Source: Mangrovibacter yixingensis (GTDB lineage Bacteria > Pseudomonadota > Gammaproteobacteria > Enterobacterales > Enterobacteriaceae). From it: DNA of 64,000 nt. Below the pieces are notes generated by a model, which saw nothing but the letters and a program-made list of their open reading frames with translations, did not search any database and was not told the origin of the DNA. The translations under genes were made by a program, and so were the position numbers. Every line of letters starts with the position of its first letter. Positions within the stretch are counted from its first letter, which is position 1. Shown piece after piece: positions 1 through 8,861 of the stretch. The DNA lies in contig NZ_JAIVKM010000003.1 in NCBI RefSeq assembly GCF_020523985.1, positions 248,001 to 312,000 of the forward strand, read 5' to 3'.

Positions 1-21
1 ATGGCGCCATTACGGCGCCAT
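1..21 (-). terminator. Hairpin after the peptide ABC operon
   Basis: An 8-bp perfect stem (ATGGCGCC / GGCGCCAT) with a 5-nt loop lies 15 bases beyond the stop codon of the binding-protein gene. It is well placed to end the leftward operon. Any T-tract lies outside the window, so terminator function is an inference. Confidence 0.55.
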
Positions 22-36
22 TTAAGGATAAAACCG

Positions 37-1551
37 TTACTCTTTAACTGTATTTTCCAGGAAGAAACGGCCTAACGGGTTCTGGTAGAAACCCTTAATG
101 TTCTTACGGCTGACATTACGGTACGGGCTGTAATACAGATCAATCCAGTTCACATCGGCTTTCGCCATTTTTTGCAGATCGATATACATCTGCTCACGTT
201 TTTTCGGATCCATTTCCAAACGAGCTGCAGCAACCAGCGCTTTCACTTTCTCGTTGTGATAGCGGGTCATGTAGTTCATGTTGGCGTCATGGCCTAACAC
301 AAATGTGGTTTTTTGGTCAGGATCCAGAATGTCGTTAGTCCAGTACATTACAGAAATATCGTATTCACCGGCCACCAGCATGTCCCAACTTTGGCTTGGA
401 TCCACTTTCTGCAAGTTCACTTTCACCCCAGCCTTCGCCAGTTGCTGTTGCAGCAGAATAGCGATTTGCTCATCCACTTCATCACCGGCATTCACGACAT
501 AATTCAGCGTCAAATCTGAAGCCCCGGCAGCTTTCAGCATTGCTTTGGCTTTTTCCGGATCATAAGGGCGACGCAGATTATCGCTGTAGTGGTACAACGC
601 ACCGGCAGGAATATAGGAGTTCGCCACCTGGCCGTAACCAAAGGTCACCGTTTTAACAATCGCGTCTTTATCAATAGCGAAATCCAGCGCCTGGCGCACA
701 GCAACTTTACCGAGCGCGCCGTGTGAATGGTTGATCAGCAAGTGATCTTCACGAGTGGAAGGATCCAACTCGACAGTCAGATTTTTATCTTTCTGCAATG
801 AAGCAATACGCGAGAATGGCACGGTGAGTGCGGCATCCAGTTCACCAGCCTGCACTTTCAGCATACGGGTATTATCATCCGGAATGGTCAGCCACTCGAC
901 CCCATCCAGGCTGACATCTTTCGCCTGCCAGAATAGTGGGTTTTTCTCCAGAACCACTTTCTCGCCGCGCACCCACTCTTTCACCCGGAATGCACCGGAA
1001 CCAACAGGTTTTTCAGCAAACTCGTCTTCCCCTTCCGTTTTCAGTGCTTTTTCTGAAATAACGGATGCATTCGGTAATGCCAGTTGCGACAAGAAAGGTG
1101 CGGCAGGCGCTTTCAGGGTAATCACCAGCGTGCGGTCATCCGGGGTTTCCACTTTGGCGATATTACTGTAGGAATCGCGCCACAGTGACCCTTCGTTATC
1201 ACGAATACGCAACAGGCTGAAAGCCGCATCGTGAGAAGTCAGAGGTGAGCCATCGGAAAACTTGGTATCACGGATTTTAAACGTATACACCTTACCATCG
1301 GGTGAAATCGTCCAGCTTTCCGCCACACCTGGCTCAAGTTTGGTGCCGGTTTTATCTACCCGAATAAGTGGGTCGAACACATTAGAGAACACCCAGTTAT
1401 CCGCGTTCTGCGCCGATTTAATCGGGTCGAACGTTGTACTGTCTTCACGGCGGCCAATGGTTAAGATACCGGCAGCCTGCGCCAGTTCACTCACGGCGCT
1501 CAACGCCAACAATAACCCTGCTGCTGCCAATTTAACGTGCTTGCGCTTCAT
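37..1551 (-). CDS. ABC transporter periplasmic solute-binding protein, family 5 (peptide/opine type)
   Basis: A 504-aa extracytoplasmic binding protein of the DppA/OppA/NikA class. Residues 1-27 form a signal peptide (basic start, hydrophobic core, Ala-rich end) and the mature part follows the usual two-lobed family 5 layout at normal length. The start is set by a GGGGGAG ribosome site six bases before ATG. It overlaps the end of the upstream ATPase gene by 20 bases, so it is the last gene of a five-gene importer operon led by a proline iminopeptidase-like gene. In PipR-type loci a peptide-type importer takes up the inducing compound, so this protein probably binds a small peptide or an amide/ethanolamine-like plant compound. 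That substrate is inferred from context and is not readable from sequence. Confidence 0.9.
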   Translation of the reverse strand: MKRKHVKLAAAGLLLALSAVSELAQAAGILTIGRREDSTTFDPIKSAQNADNWVFSNVFDPLIRVDKTGTKLEPGVAESWTISPDGKVYTFKIRDTKFSDGSPLTSHDAAFSLLRIRDNEGSLWRDSYSNIAKVETPDDRTLVITLKAPAAPFLSQLALPNASVISEKALKTEGEDEFAEKPVGSGAFRVKEWVRGEKVVLEKNPLFWQAKDVSLDGVEWLTIPDDNTRMLKVQAGELDAALTVPFSRIASLQKDKNLTVELDPSTREDHLLINHSHGALGKVAVRQALDFAIDKDAIVKTVTFGYGQVANSYIPAGALYHYSDNLRRPYDPEKAKAMLKAAGASDLTLNYVVNAGDEVDEQIAILLQQQLAKAGVKVNLQKVDPSQSWDMLVAGEYDISVMYWTNDILDPDQKTTFVLGHDANMNYMTRYHNEKVKALVAAARLEMDPKKREQMYIDLQKMAKADVNWIDLYYSPYRNVSRKNIKGFYQNPLGRFFLENTVKE

Positions 1552-2569
1552 TCAACACTCCCCCAGTCAACGGAAATACAGTCTCTTCGCCTGCATGGGC
1601 TAACACGCAGGTCCAGCTATGGTCGGCAACATGCCGGGTCTGTGGTGGTGCGCCAGTGCAACATTGTGCCTGGGCATACGGACAACGCGGATGAAACGCA
1701 CACCCAGCCGGAATAGCTATTGGGCTGGGTGGCTCACCGCCCAGTGGCTGGGCAGGGAGCGGTTTATCCGGGTCGATTTCGGGAATCGCCGCTACCAGAG
1801 CAGCGGTATACGGGTGGCGCGGTTGAGAGAACACCGTTTCAGACGGCCCCTGCTCAACAATGCGCCCCAAATACATCACCGCCACGCGGTCACACAGGTG
1901 GCGGACAATAGCCAGATCATGGGCGATAAACAGAATCGCCAGCCCCATTTTCTCGCGCAAACTCATCAGCAAATTAATGATTTGCCCCTGAATAGAGACA
2001 TCCAGCGCAGCCACACATTCATCTGCCACAATTAAGCGCGGCTCTATGGCCAGCGCCCTGGCAATACCCGCTCGCTGGCACTGCCCACCGCTAAGTTGGG
2101 CGGGTTTGGATGCCGCCTGCATGGGGCTTAATCCCACTAATGTCAGTAGTTCATCCACTCGACCGACAATATCCTCTGTGGGAACCTTCCGGTGTACCCG
2201 CAACACTTCAGCAATGCTTTCGCCAATAGTCTGTCGTGGGTTCAGTGATGAAAAAGGATCCTGAAAAATCATGGCTGTTTGCTGGCGCAGCCGGGCAACA
2301 TCGCTACGTAACCCATGGGTAATACGCATACCGTCAAACCGTACTTCGCCGCTTGCCGGGCGTTCCAGTTGCAGCAGCGCCCGGCCTAAAGTGCTTTTAC
2401 CGCTACCTGATTCGCCCACCAGCCCCAGTGTTTCACCTGGCGAAATCGTCAGGCTCACCTGATTCACCGCATGTACAACACGACGCGCACGGCCCCAACC
2501 GCCTCCGGCAGGAAAAGTTACGCTCAGGTTTTCCGCTTCCAAAAGCGGCCAGCTTTCCTGTTTCGCCAT
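1532..2569 (-). CDS. ABC transporter ATP-binding protein, DppF/OppF type
   Basis: A 345-aa ATPase that energises the peptide-type importer. Walker A (GESGSGKST, about residues 53-61), the signature region, Walker B and the C-terminal oligopeptide-transporter domain with a Cys-rich segment (CAFHPRCPYAQAQCC) are present. Two positions differ from the usual family sequence: the signature reads LSGGQCQR where LSGGQQQR is common, and the Walker B segment reads ADECVAALD where ADEPVSALD is common. The catalytic Glu and the D-loop are kept, so it is probably active. The stop of the DppD-type gene and this start share one base. Confidence 0.92.
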   Translation of the reverse strand: MAKQESWPLLEAENLSVTFPAGGGWGRARRVVHAVNQVSLTISPGETLGLVGESGSGKSTLGRALLQLERPASGEVRFDGMRITHGLRSDVARLRQQTAMIFQDPFSSLNPRQTIGESIAEVLRVHRKVPTEDIVGRVDELLTLVGLSPMQAASKPAQLSGGQCQRAGIARALAIEPRLIVADECVAALDVSIQGQIINLLMSLREKMGLAILFIAHDLAIVRHLCDRVAVMYLGRIVEQGPSETVFSQPRHPYTAALVAAIPEIDPDKPLPAQPLGGEPPSPIAIPAGCAFHPRCPYAQAQCCTGAPPQTRHVADHSWTCVLAHAGEETVFPLTGGVLNEAQAR

Positions 2570-3552
2570 TACCCCTCCCGCTGTGTTAATGGTTGATATG
2601 GGTGAAAACAGGCCGCGGCATGAGCAAGGCTATTCTGTGTATAGTGCAGTGCAGGTTGTTGATGGCGGCAGGCTTCACTGGCAGCCTGACAACGCGGGTG
2701 AAACCGGCACCCTTCGGGAAAATGATTAGCAACCGGTGGCTGGCCAGGAATGGTTTTCAAGTGCCCGGCACTGCCTTCACTTTGTGGCTGGCAATCAATC
2801 AGCCCTTGTGTGTATGGGTGCGCCGCATGGTGGAGCACTTCGCGCTTTCCTCCAACCTCACACAGCCGCCCGCCATACATCACAGCAATACGGTCACAGG
2901 TTTGCGCCACCACCCCAAGGTCGTGAGTAATCATTATCACTGCCACACCCAGCTCGCTGCGTAAGTCACTCAACAAACGCAGGATCTGCATCTGGACAGT
3001 AACATCCAGCGCGGTAGTCGGTTCATCGGCAATCAGCAGGCGTGGCTCAGCCGCCAGCGCAACCGCTATCATTGCCCGTTGCCGCATACCGCCAGAAAAC
3101 TCATGTGGGTAATTTTTTGCCCGGTTTTGTGGGTCAGGAATGCCCACCTGGCGCAGAAAATCCAGTGAATCCGCCCGCGCCTGCTTGCGGCTGGCACCAA
3201 AGTGCAAACGGCGGCTCTCAGCAATTTGTTCACCGACTGTCATCACCGGGTTGAGGTGGCTGGTCGGGTTTTGGAAAATCATACCGATTTCCCGCCCACG
3301 AACACCCGCCATCTGCGCCTCATTCAGAGCAACAAGATCACGCCCGGCAAGGGTGATACTCCCCCCGCTAATGCGCAGCCCCTGCCCAGGTAACAAGCGC
3401 ATCAGCGCACGGCAGGTCACCGTTTTACCCGACCCACTTTCCCCAACAAGGCCTAACATTTCCCCTTCCGCCAGACGAAAGCTAATGCCATCCACCAGTG
3501 TTACCTGGTTTGCGGTTGTCACGGTCAGTTGTGAGACATCCAGTAACGTCAT
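2569..3552 (-). CDS. ABC transporter ATP-binding protein, DppD/OppD type
   Basis: A 327-aa ATPase, partner of the DppF-type subunit. It has Walker A (GESGSGKT, near residue 37), the signature FSGGMRQR, Walker B ([12 protein letters not shown]) and the C-terminal oligopeptide-transporter extension ([14 protein letters not shown]). Length is normal for the family. Its start overlaps the end of the DppC-type permease gene by four bases, showing translational coupling. Confidence 0.93.
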   Translation of the reverse strand: MTLLDVSQLTVTTANQVTLVDGISFRLAEGEMLGLVGESGSGKTVTCRALMRLLPGQGLRISGGSITLAGRDLVALNEAQMAGVRGREIGMIFQNPTSHLNPVMTVGEQIAESRRLHFGASRKQARADSLDFLRQVGIPDPQNRAKNYPHEFSGGMRQRAMIAVALAAEPRLLIADEPTTALDVTVQMQILRLLSDLRSELGVAVIMITHDLGVVAQTCDRIAVMYGGRLCEVGGKREVLHHAAHPYTQGLIDCQPQSEGSAGHLKTIPGQPPVANHFPEGCRFHPRCQAASEACRHQQPALHYTQNSLAHAAACFHPYQPLTQREG

Positions 3553-4400
3553 ACGCGTTCTCCTAACCGGTCACCTAACCCATCTGCCAGCAGGCTGAAC
3601 CCCATAGCCAGTAACACAATTGCCAGCCCAGGGAATGTCGTTATCCACCAGGCAGTAGTCATAAAACTCTGCCCTTCTGCCACCATCACGCCCCATTCGG
3701 CTGTTGGCGGCTGAACGCCTAACCCGAGATAACTCACCGCAGCGCCATTAAGCAGAACCAGCACACAATCAGACATGGAGAACACCAGTGCGCCTGTCAG
3801 CGCGTTGGGTAATAAGTGGCGAAACAGAATACGGGTGTGGCTGTATCCCAGGCTGCGTGCGGCGAGAATAAAATCACGCTGTTTCATGGTTAACACCTGC
3901 GCCCTCACCAGGCGGGCATAAGACACCCAGCCCACCATTGCCATCGCAATATAAAAACTGCCAAGCCCCGGCCCCAGAATGGCGATGATTGCCAGCATCA
4001 GAACCAGGAAGGGAAAAGCCAGGACGATATCAATGACACGCATTACTACTGCATCCACCACACCGCCCAGGTAGCCAGAAAGCGCCCCCAGTATCGTTCC
4101 CAGCGAGAATGGGAAAATCACCCCCAGCAGGCAGATTTGCAGATCCACGCGCGCGCCCCACACCACGCGGGAAAAAATATCGCGCCCGAAGTTATCGGTA
4201 CCAAACAAATGGGCACTGCCAGGGGGAACCAGGCTTACAGATGGGTCCTGGTTAATCGGGTCAAAGGGAGCAAGCCACGGGGCCAGAATTGCCGCCAGCA
4301 ACCACAACCCGATAATACAGGCACCCGCCACCAGTGCATGCTGGCGGGGAATAAACCGGCGGCGCCACTGAGCCACACTTGCAGGCAAAGTCAGGTTCAT
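3549..4400 (-). CDS. ABC transporter permease, DppC/OppC type
   Basis: A 283-aa inner-membrane permease with an N-terminal membrane segment (about residues 24-46) and a permease core. The family motif GTDNFGRDIFSR follows the first segment, and the cytoplasmic coupling helix reads AARSLGYSHTRILFRHLLPN. Four-base overlaps with the genes on both sides tie it into the operon. Confidence 0.92.
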   Translation of the reverse strand: MNLTLPASVAQWRRRFIPRQHALVAGACIIGLWLLAAILAPWLAPFDPINQDPSVSLVPPGSAHLFGTDNFGRDIFSRVVWGARVDLQICLLGVIFPFSLGTILGALSGYLGGVVDAVVMRVIDIVLAFPFLVLMLAIIAILGPGLGSFYIAMAMVGWVSYARLVRAQVLTMKQRDFILAARSLGYSHTRILFRHLLPNALTGALVFSMSDCVLVLLNGAAVSYLGLGVQPPTAEWGVMVAEGQSFMTTAWWITTFPGLAIVLLAMGFSLLADGLGDRLGERV

Positions 4401-5338
4401 AGTTTCACCCTCGGATCCAGTGCAACGGTAAGCACATCCGCCAGCAAGTTAACGGTGACGGTTGCCAGAGCAAAGACAATCACCACACCCTGCACCACCA
4501 TGTAGTCGCGGCTGAAAATCGCTTTAATAAGCAACTGCCCCATTCCGGGTATGGCAAACACACTTTCGATGACTACCGTGCTGCCAATCAGCCAGCCAAT
4601 ATTGACAGCTAACAGGTTGATGGTCGGTACCAGCGAATTCGGTAACACATGCCGCCAGAAGATGCGTGATTCCCGCTGGCCGCGGGCTCTGGCTGCCACC
4701 ACATAATCACTGCCCATCTCCATCAACAAACTGGCACGAAGATTACGAATCAGCACTGCCGATAACGCCAGCGCAACCGTAAAACACGGTAATGCCATGT
4801 GGTGCAAACGCTCAGTCAGTTCATCGCCATAACCTGAAACCGGAAACCAGCCCAGCGTTACGCTGAACACGATTATCATCATTATTCCCAGCCAGAAGGC
4901 GGGAAAGCCCAGCCCGGCGGTGGTAAACAAGCGAATGCATTGATCCCACACGCCGCCACGGTGGCGCGCAGCCATGGCAGCCAGTGGAACAGTAATAATG
5001 ATTGCCAACAGGACACTCCCTGCCACCAGCCAGACTGTCGGTTCCAGTCGGGAGCCAATCAACTTCAGGGTATCAACCCGGTAAACAATGGATTTGCCCA
5101 GCTCACCATGAAGCAAGTTGCGCAAAAAATAGAGATACTGCACCCATAAAGGTTCATCCAGACCAAACTGGGCACGAATACGGGCCAGTGCTGCGGGGGT
5201 ACTGCGCACACCTAATAAAATTCGTGCCGGGTCACCCGGAATGGCGCGCACCATGGCAAAGGTGATAATGCTTATCCCCAACAGCACAGGCAGCAGTTGC
5301 AGGGGGCGAAACAGCAGGAACCGGTAACGGTGCATCAA
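4397..5338 (-). CDS. ABC transporter permease, DppB/OppB type
   Basis: A 313-aa inner-membrane permease, heterodimer partner of the DppC-type subunit. It begins with the typical first transmembrane helix (residues about 10-31, ending in AIPGDPAR) and carries the coupling motif AARARGQRESRIFWRHVLPN. It overlaps the upstream hydrolase gene by four bases, so hydrolase and importer are translated from one message. Confidence 0.92.
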   Translation of the reverse strand: MMHRYRFLLFRPLQLLPVLLGISIITFAMVRAIPGDPARILLGVRSTPAALARIRAQFGLDEPLWVQYLYFLRNLLHGELGKSIVYRVDTLKLIGSRLEPTVWLVAGSVLLAIIITVPLAAMAARHRGGVWDQCIRLFTTAGLGFPAFWLGIMMIIVFSVTLGWFPVSGYGDELTERLHHMALPCFTVALALSAVLIRNLRASLLMEMGSDYVVAARARGQRESRIFWRHVLPNSLVPTINLLAVNIGWLIGSTVVIESVFAIPGMGQLLIKAIFSRDYMVVQGVVIVFALATVTVNLLADVLTVALDPRVKL

Positions 5339-6234
5339 TCACCTCCGCTGTTACGCTGGCGCTCAAGAAAATCCAGCAGGACCGGGTAATAGGCCTGGGG
5401 TTCTTCATAAAACGGCATATGGCTGCTATTGGGGAACACATGGATCTCCGCCTGGGGCAAGCCCTGTTTCATTTTCATTGCACAGGCGGGAGTCAGTTCA
5501 TCATGCTGGCCGGTGGTAATAAGGGTTGGAACCTTAATCATGTGCAAATCAGCACTGCGGTCCCAGTCTTTTAAATTACCGGTATAAAGAAACTCATTCG
5601 GCCCCTGCATGGTTTCGTAGGGCCCCATATTCCAGTTATCCAGCGAGCGTTTTATTGGTGCGGGCCAGACATCAAGACGGCAAACATGGCGGTAATTCAG
5701 CAAAGTGACCGCAGCCTGGTATTGCGGGTGATCCAACCAGCCCAGCGCTTCATAACGCTGCATCATTGCAACCGTTTCTGGCCCCAGAGCTTCGCGCAAG
5801 CGATTTAGCTCTTGCACCAAATGGGGCATATCCGCCACGGTATTTTCGAGAATCAGGCTACGAATTGCACCGGGATGGTGCAAGGCCACTTCAATCGCCA
5901 GCCAACCGCCCCACGAATGCCCCAACAAATGGACTTTGCCAAGATTCAGCGCACGGCGTACCGTTTCAACCTCTTGAACATAGCGCTCCATTGTCCAGAA
6001 ACGCGGGTCCTCTGGGCGGTCTGATTGTCCGGTACCCAATTGGTCAAAAGCCACCACCCGGTAACCTTGTTGTTTCAGGCAGGAATGTGCTTCACGTAAG
6101 TAATCGCAGGGCAACCCAGGCCCACCATTCAGGCAAAGTACCACGTCGTCACCTTCCCCAAACTCCCAGGCAACCACGTTGTAGCCATTAACCGTAATAT
6201 CATGGCGTTTATCTGGCTGAATTTCGCTCCACAT
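5335..6234 (-). CDS. Proline iminopeptidase-family alpha/beta hydrolase (first copy)
   Basis: A 299-aa alpha/beta hydrolase of the proline iminopeptidase (Pip, peptidase S33) group. The oxyanion-hole motif GGPG lies at residues 37-40, the nucleophile Ser107 in GHSWGG, the acid Asp245 in GQHDE and the base His272 in SSHMP. There is no signal peptide, so it acts in the cytoplasm. It is the first gene of the leftward operon with the peptide ABC importer, which suggests that imported amide-bonded compounds or the inducing signal are cleaved inside the cell. A LuxR-type box lies 72 bases upstream of its ATG. A second, divergent copy lies beyond the LuxR gene. Exact substrate unknown. Confidence 0.9.
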   Translation of the reverse strand: MWSEIQPDKRHDITVNGYNVVAWEFGEGDDVVLCLNGGPGLPCDYLREAHSCLKQQGYRVVAFDQLGTGQSDRPEDPRFWTMERYVQEVETVRRALNLGKVHLLGHSWGGWLAIEVALHHPGAIRSLILENTVADMPHLVQELNRLREALGPETVAMMQRYEALGWLDHPQYQAAVTLLNYRHVCRLDVWPAPIKRSLDNWNMGPYETMQGPNEFLYTGNLKDWDRSADLHMIKVPTLITTGQHDELTPACAMKMKQGLPQAEIHVFPNSSHMPFYEEPQAYYPVLLDFLERQRNSGGD

Positions 6235-6306
6235 CTTTTCCTCCGGTGCCCGTCATTCAATTTGCGGGTGTTTTTCTTACGCTAACGGCTTCTCCCGCCA
6301 CTGAAC

Positions 6307-6326
6307 AGTTAGCAAAAATACTAGTT
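6307..6326 (-). promoter_or_regulatory. Predicted LuxR-type operator upstream of pip copy 1 and the ABC operon
   Basis: Read on the minus strand the box is AACTAGTATTTTTGCTAACT. It matches the box in front of the second pip gene at 15 of 20 positions, has an imperfect dyad (CTAG...CTA), and has the same orientation relative to its gene, 72 bases from the ATG against 63 for the other. The repetition in front of two unlinked transcription units next to a LuxR gene is the evidence. Binding is an inference. Confidence 0.6.
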
Positions 6327-6453
6327 TTGCCTGTCGCGCCAGTACAAAAAACATGCAACTCATGGCACTGTATTTGCATATAAAGCGTTACAGACTGAAA
6401 AGGTTTTGCACAAACCATGCCGCTCACGGCACAGGCAGGAAATGGAGGGGAAC

Positions 6454-7206
6454 ATGCAACCAGCTATTCAGCACCCTGGCTCATCATTTCCCAATGGACT
6501 GGATGATGCGTTCACTGCACTTTTCGACCAGACACAGACGCTGGGTTTTGACGCTGTTATTTATGACTACACACCGGTCCCCCGTTCACTGGAAGGGGAT
6601 CTGATCACGCCATCATTGTTACGGATGCACAACGTACCGGAAGATATGCGCCAACGCTGGTGCGACCAGGGTTATTACCAGGTTGACCCAGTACAACACT
6701 GCGCACTGGAAAGCTGCGCGCCTTTTGTGTGGTCTTATCAACGCCCGGATTACACATCTTTGCGCGGGCGGCTTAACGACCAGCATGAACCGGTTACCCA
6801 TTACATGCGCGACCACGATATGCCTTGTGGGGCGACTGTACCGCTTCACTTGCCTCAGGGGGGTTTTGTTACCCTGACCGGGATTCTGACGGCACCTCAT
6901 CAGGAACGGGATGTCATGGACAGCCTGGCGCAACTGACCTTTATCGCCCACCGTTTTCAGGAAAGCGCATTTCCGCTATTCGATGCATCAATGCTGACTT
7001 GCCGCCATGTCAAACTCAGCAACCGCGAACGCGAATGCCTGGCCTGGTCCGCAGAAGGGCTAACTGCCAAAGAAATCGCCCGCAAGTTACACCGCTCAGT
7101 CGCCACCGTAACATTGCACCTGAACACCGCGGCGAAGAAGCTGGGTGCCAATAACCGGGTTCAGGCAGTGGTACGTGCACTGCACTACCGTTTACTGGAC
7201 AGTTAA
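6454..7206 (+). CDS. LuxR-family solo regulator of the plant-responsive (PipR/OryR/PsoR-like) subfamily
   Basis: A 250-aa regulator: autoinducer-binding domain (about 20-165) and a C-terminal LuxR helix-turn-helix (about 188-243, with LTAKEIARKLHRS). The start at 6454 is chosen because GGAGGGG precedes it; longer readings lack a ribosome site. In the signal pocket the canonical Trp57 and Tyr61 (TraR numbering) are Met65 and Trp69 here (PEDMRQRW), while Asp78-Pro79, Trp93 and Gly126 are kept. These two changes mark the plant-associated LuxR solos that answer plant compounds rather than acyl-homoserine lactones. No luxI gene is nearby. It lies between two pip genes and a peptide importer, as in the described PipR locus of Pseudomonas, and probably activates both through the two matching boxes. 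Confidence 0.88.
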   Translation: MQPAIQHPGSSFPNGLDDAFTALFDQTQTLGFDAVIYDYTPVPRSLEGDLITPSLLRMHNVPEDMRQRWCDQGYYQVDPVQHCALESCAPFVWSYQRPDYTSLRGRLNDQHEPVTHYMRDHDMPCGATVPLHLPQGGFVTLTGILTAPHQERDVMDSLAQLTFIAHRFQESAFPLFDASMLTCRHVKLSNRERECLAWSAEGLTAKEIARKLHRSVATVTLHLNTAAKKLGANNRVQAVVRALHYRLLDS

Positions 7207-7207
7207 G

Positions 7208-7227
7208 AACTAGCATTTTTACTAGTA
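7208..7227 (+). promoter_or_regulatory. Predicted LuxR-type operator upstream of pip copy 2
   Basis: The box AACTAGCATTTTTACTAGTA begins two bases after the luxR stop codon and lies 63 bases before the second pip ATG. It contains two CTAG half-site cores 14 bases apart and matches the other box at 15 of 20 positions in the same relative orientation. Functional assignment is an inference. Confidence 0.6.
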
Positions 7228-7290
7228 TTCACTGCATGCAACTGCGTTCTACCCTGAGTAAACATTCACATCACAGGGTAAACAGCAGCC

Positions 7291-8184
7291 ATGTATACCA
7301 TCCAAGAGGGCTATGCTCCGTTTCGGGAATACCAGACCTGGTTTCGTATTTGCGGCAATCTCCATACGGGGCGAACGCCTCTGGTGGTCGCCCATGGTGG
7401 CCCGGGTTGTACCCACGACTATGTTGATGCTTTTCGTGATATCGCCCGCACCGGGCGGCCCGTGATCCACTACGATCAACTCGGCAATGGCAACTCCACG
7501 CACTTGCCCGGCATGCCTACAGATTTCTGGACACCTGCGTTGTTTCTGGAAGAACTGGATAACCTGCTGAAGCATTTAGGTATTGAACAGGACTACGCGC
7601 TTCTTGGGCAATCCTGGGGAGGAATGCTGGCAGCCGAGCATGCAGTACGCCAGCCTGCCGGACTGAAAGCACTGGTCATCGCCAACTCACCGGCATCCAT
7701 GGCACTCTGGTTGTCGGCGGCGGCCAAACTGCGTTCTGAATTACCACCAGAGGTTCAGGCTACCCTGCTGGAGCACGAAACCGCAGGTACACTGAACAGC
7801 GAAGCCTATAAAGCCGCCAGCCAGGTATTTTACCAGCGCCATGTTTGCCGCCTTGATCCCTGGCCGGTGGAAGTACGCCGTACCTTTGATGCCATGGATG
7901 AAGACCCAACGGTTTACCATGCCATGAACGGACCAACAGAATTTCATGTTATTGGTACAATGAAAGACTGGACCATTATTGACCGGTTAAGCGCCATTAC
8001 TGTTCCAACTCTATTAATTTCCGGGCGTTACGACGAAGCCGCCCCTGAAGTGGTACAACCCTTCGCCGACAACATTGCCGGTGCACAGTGGGTAATTTTT
8101 GAAGATTCAAGCCACATGCCTCATGTCGAAGAACGTGAGCAGTGCATGAAAACTGTCAGTAACTTTTTGACAGCCAATTTATAA
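7291..8184 (+). CDS. Proline iminopeptidase-family alpha/beta hydrolase (second copy)
   Basis: A 297-aa cytoplasmic alpha/beta hydrolase, paralogue of the copy at 5335-6234. It has GGPG at residues 36-39, nucleophile Ser108 in GQSWGG, Asp248 in GRYDE and His275 in SSHMP. The segments after the nucleophile elbow also match the first copy ([13 protein letters not shown] against LNYRHVCRLDVWP; MNGPTEF against MQGPNEF). It follows luxR in the same direction with its own predicted LuxR box, and is probably transcribed alone, since a hairpin follows. Two pip copies around one LuxR solo suggest two related substrates or a paired uptake and signal-processing role. Confidence 0.9.
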   Translation: MYTIQEGYAPFREYQTWFRICGNLHTGRTPLVVAHGGPGCTHDYVDAFRDIARTGRPVIHYDQLGNGNSTHLPGMPTDFWTPALFLEELDNLLKHLGIEQDYALLGQSWGGMLAAEHAVRQPAGLKALVIANSPASMALWLSAAAKLRSELPPEVQATLLEHETAGTLNSEAYKAASQVFYQRHVCRLDPWPVEVRRTFDAMDEDPTVYHAMNGPTEFHVIGTMKDWTIIDRLSAITVPTLLISGRYDEAAPEVVQPFADNIAGAQWVIFEDSSHMPHVEEREQCMKTVSNFLTANL

Positions 8185-8209
8185 TTTTTAGCGCCAACAC
8201 CACCCCTTT

Positions 8210-8237
8210 GCGGTTTCAGTGAACACCATGAAACCGC
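8210..8237 (+). terminator. Hairpin after pip copy 2
   Basis: A 9-bp stem (GCGGTTTCA / TGAAACCGC) with a 10-nt loop lies 25 bases after the pip stop codon. No strong T-tract follows, so this is a modest terminator candidate. Confidence 0.4.
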
Positions 8238-8388
8238 TTCACTCCCGCCCGCCAAATACTAAATGTTCTCTTTGCCAGGTTGATATAGCGCAGTTTTTCA
8301 CGAACAGTTTGCATGCAAAATAAAAATCAAGCTCATAATTAATTTGCTAATTATTTAGCGTTCTCATCAACACGGGAGGAGGCACATC

Positions 8389-8811
8389 ATGCTCAGGCAA
8401 CTCAATGCATTTCTGGACAAACCCGATACCGGCAAACTCCTGTTACGCCTGGCTATCGGCTTTATGATGTTGTTTCACGGTGTCCACAAAGTGATGGATG
8501 GTATTGGGCCAATTATCAGTATTGTGGAAAGCCACGGGATGCCAGGCTTCGTGGCCTGGGGAGTTTACCTGGGAGAAGTTGTCGCACCGGTGCTGCTGAT
8601 AATGGGTCTGTTGGTCCGCCCGGCTGCTCTGGTGATGTGCTTTACCATGTTGTTCGCCTGGCTGAGTACAGACCCCGGGCTGATTTTCACTATCACAAAA
8701 GTGGGGGGATGGGGACTTGAGGAGATTGCGTTCTTCTTTTTCGGCGGGGTAACCATTGCCCTGCTGGGCGGAGGGCGCTTCAGCGTGGCAAGCAACCCGG
8801 CGTTGCGCTAA
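8389..8811 (+). CDS. DoxX family membrane protein
   Basis: A 140-aa inner-membrane protein of the DoxX family with about four membrane segments. The N-terminal part (LLLRLAIGFMMLFHGVHKV) is the typical DoxX first helix. A GGGAGGAGG ribosome site precedes the ATG. DoxX proteins are small quinone- or redox-associated membrane proteins whose biochemical role is mostly unsettled. It stands alone, with its own promoter region of about 200 bases, and converges on proP. Confidence 0.85.
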   Translation: MLRQLNAFLDKPDTGKLLLRLAIGFMMLFHGVHKVMDGIGPIISIVESHGMPGFVAWGVYLGEVVAPVLLIMGLLVRPAALVMCFTMLFAWLSTDPGLIFTITKVGGWGLEEIAFFFFGGVTIALLGGGRFSVASNPALR

Positions 8812-8818
8812 CCATAAC

Positions 8819-8845
8819 TTCACCGCCGGGCGAACCGGCGGTGAA
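8819..8845. terminator. Bidirectional hairpin between doxX and proP
   Basis: An 11-bp perfect stem (TTCACCGCCGG / CCGGCGGTGAA) with a 5-nt GCGAA loop sits between the converging doxX and proP genes. T-tracts are weak on both strands, but position and strength suit a shared terminator. Confidence 0.6.
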
Positions 8846-8861
8846 CAGTAAACACACCAAC

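Noticed and set aside
6406-6453. Longer LuxR reading starting at 6406
   Set aside because: The GGAGGGG ribosome site directly precedes the ATG at 6454, and family members start at a comparable place.
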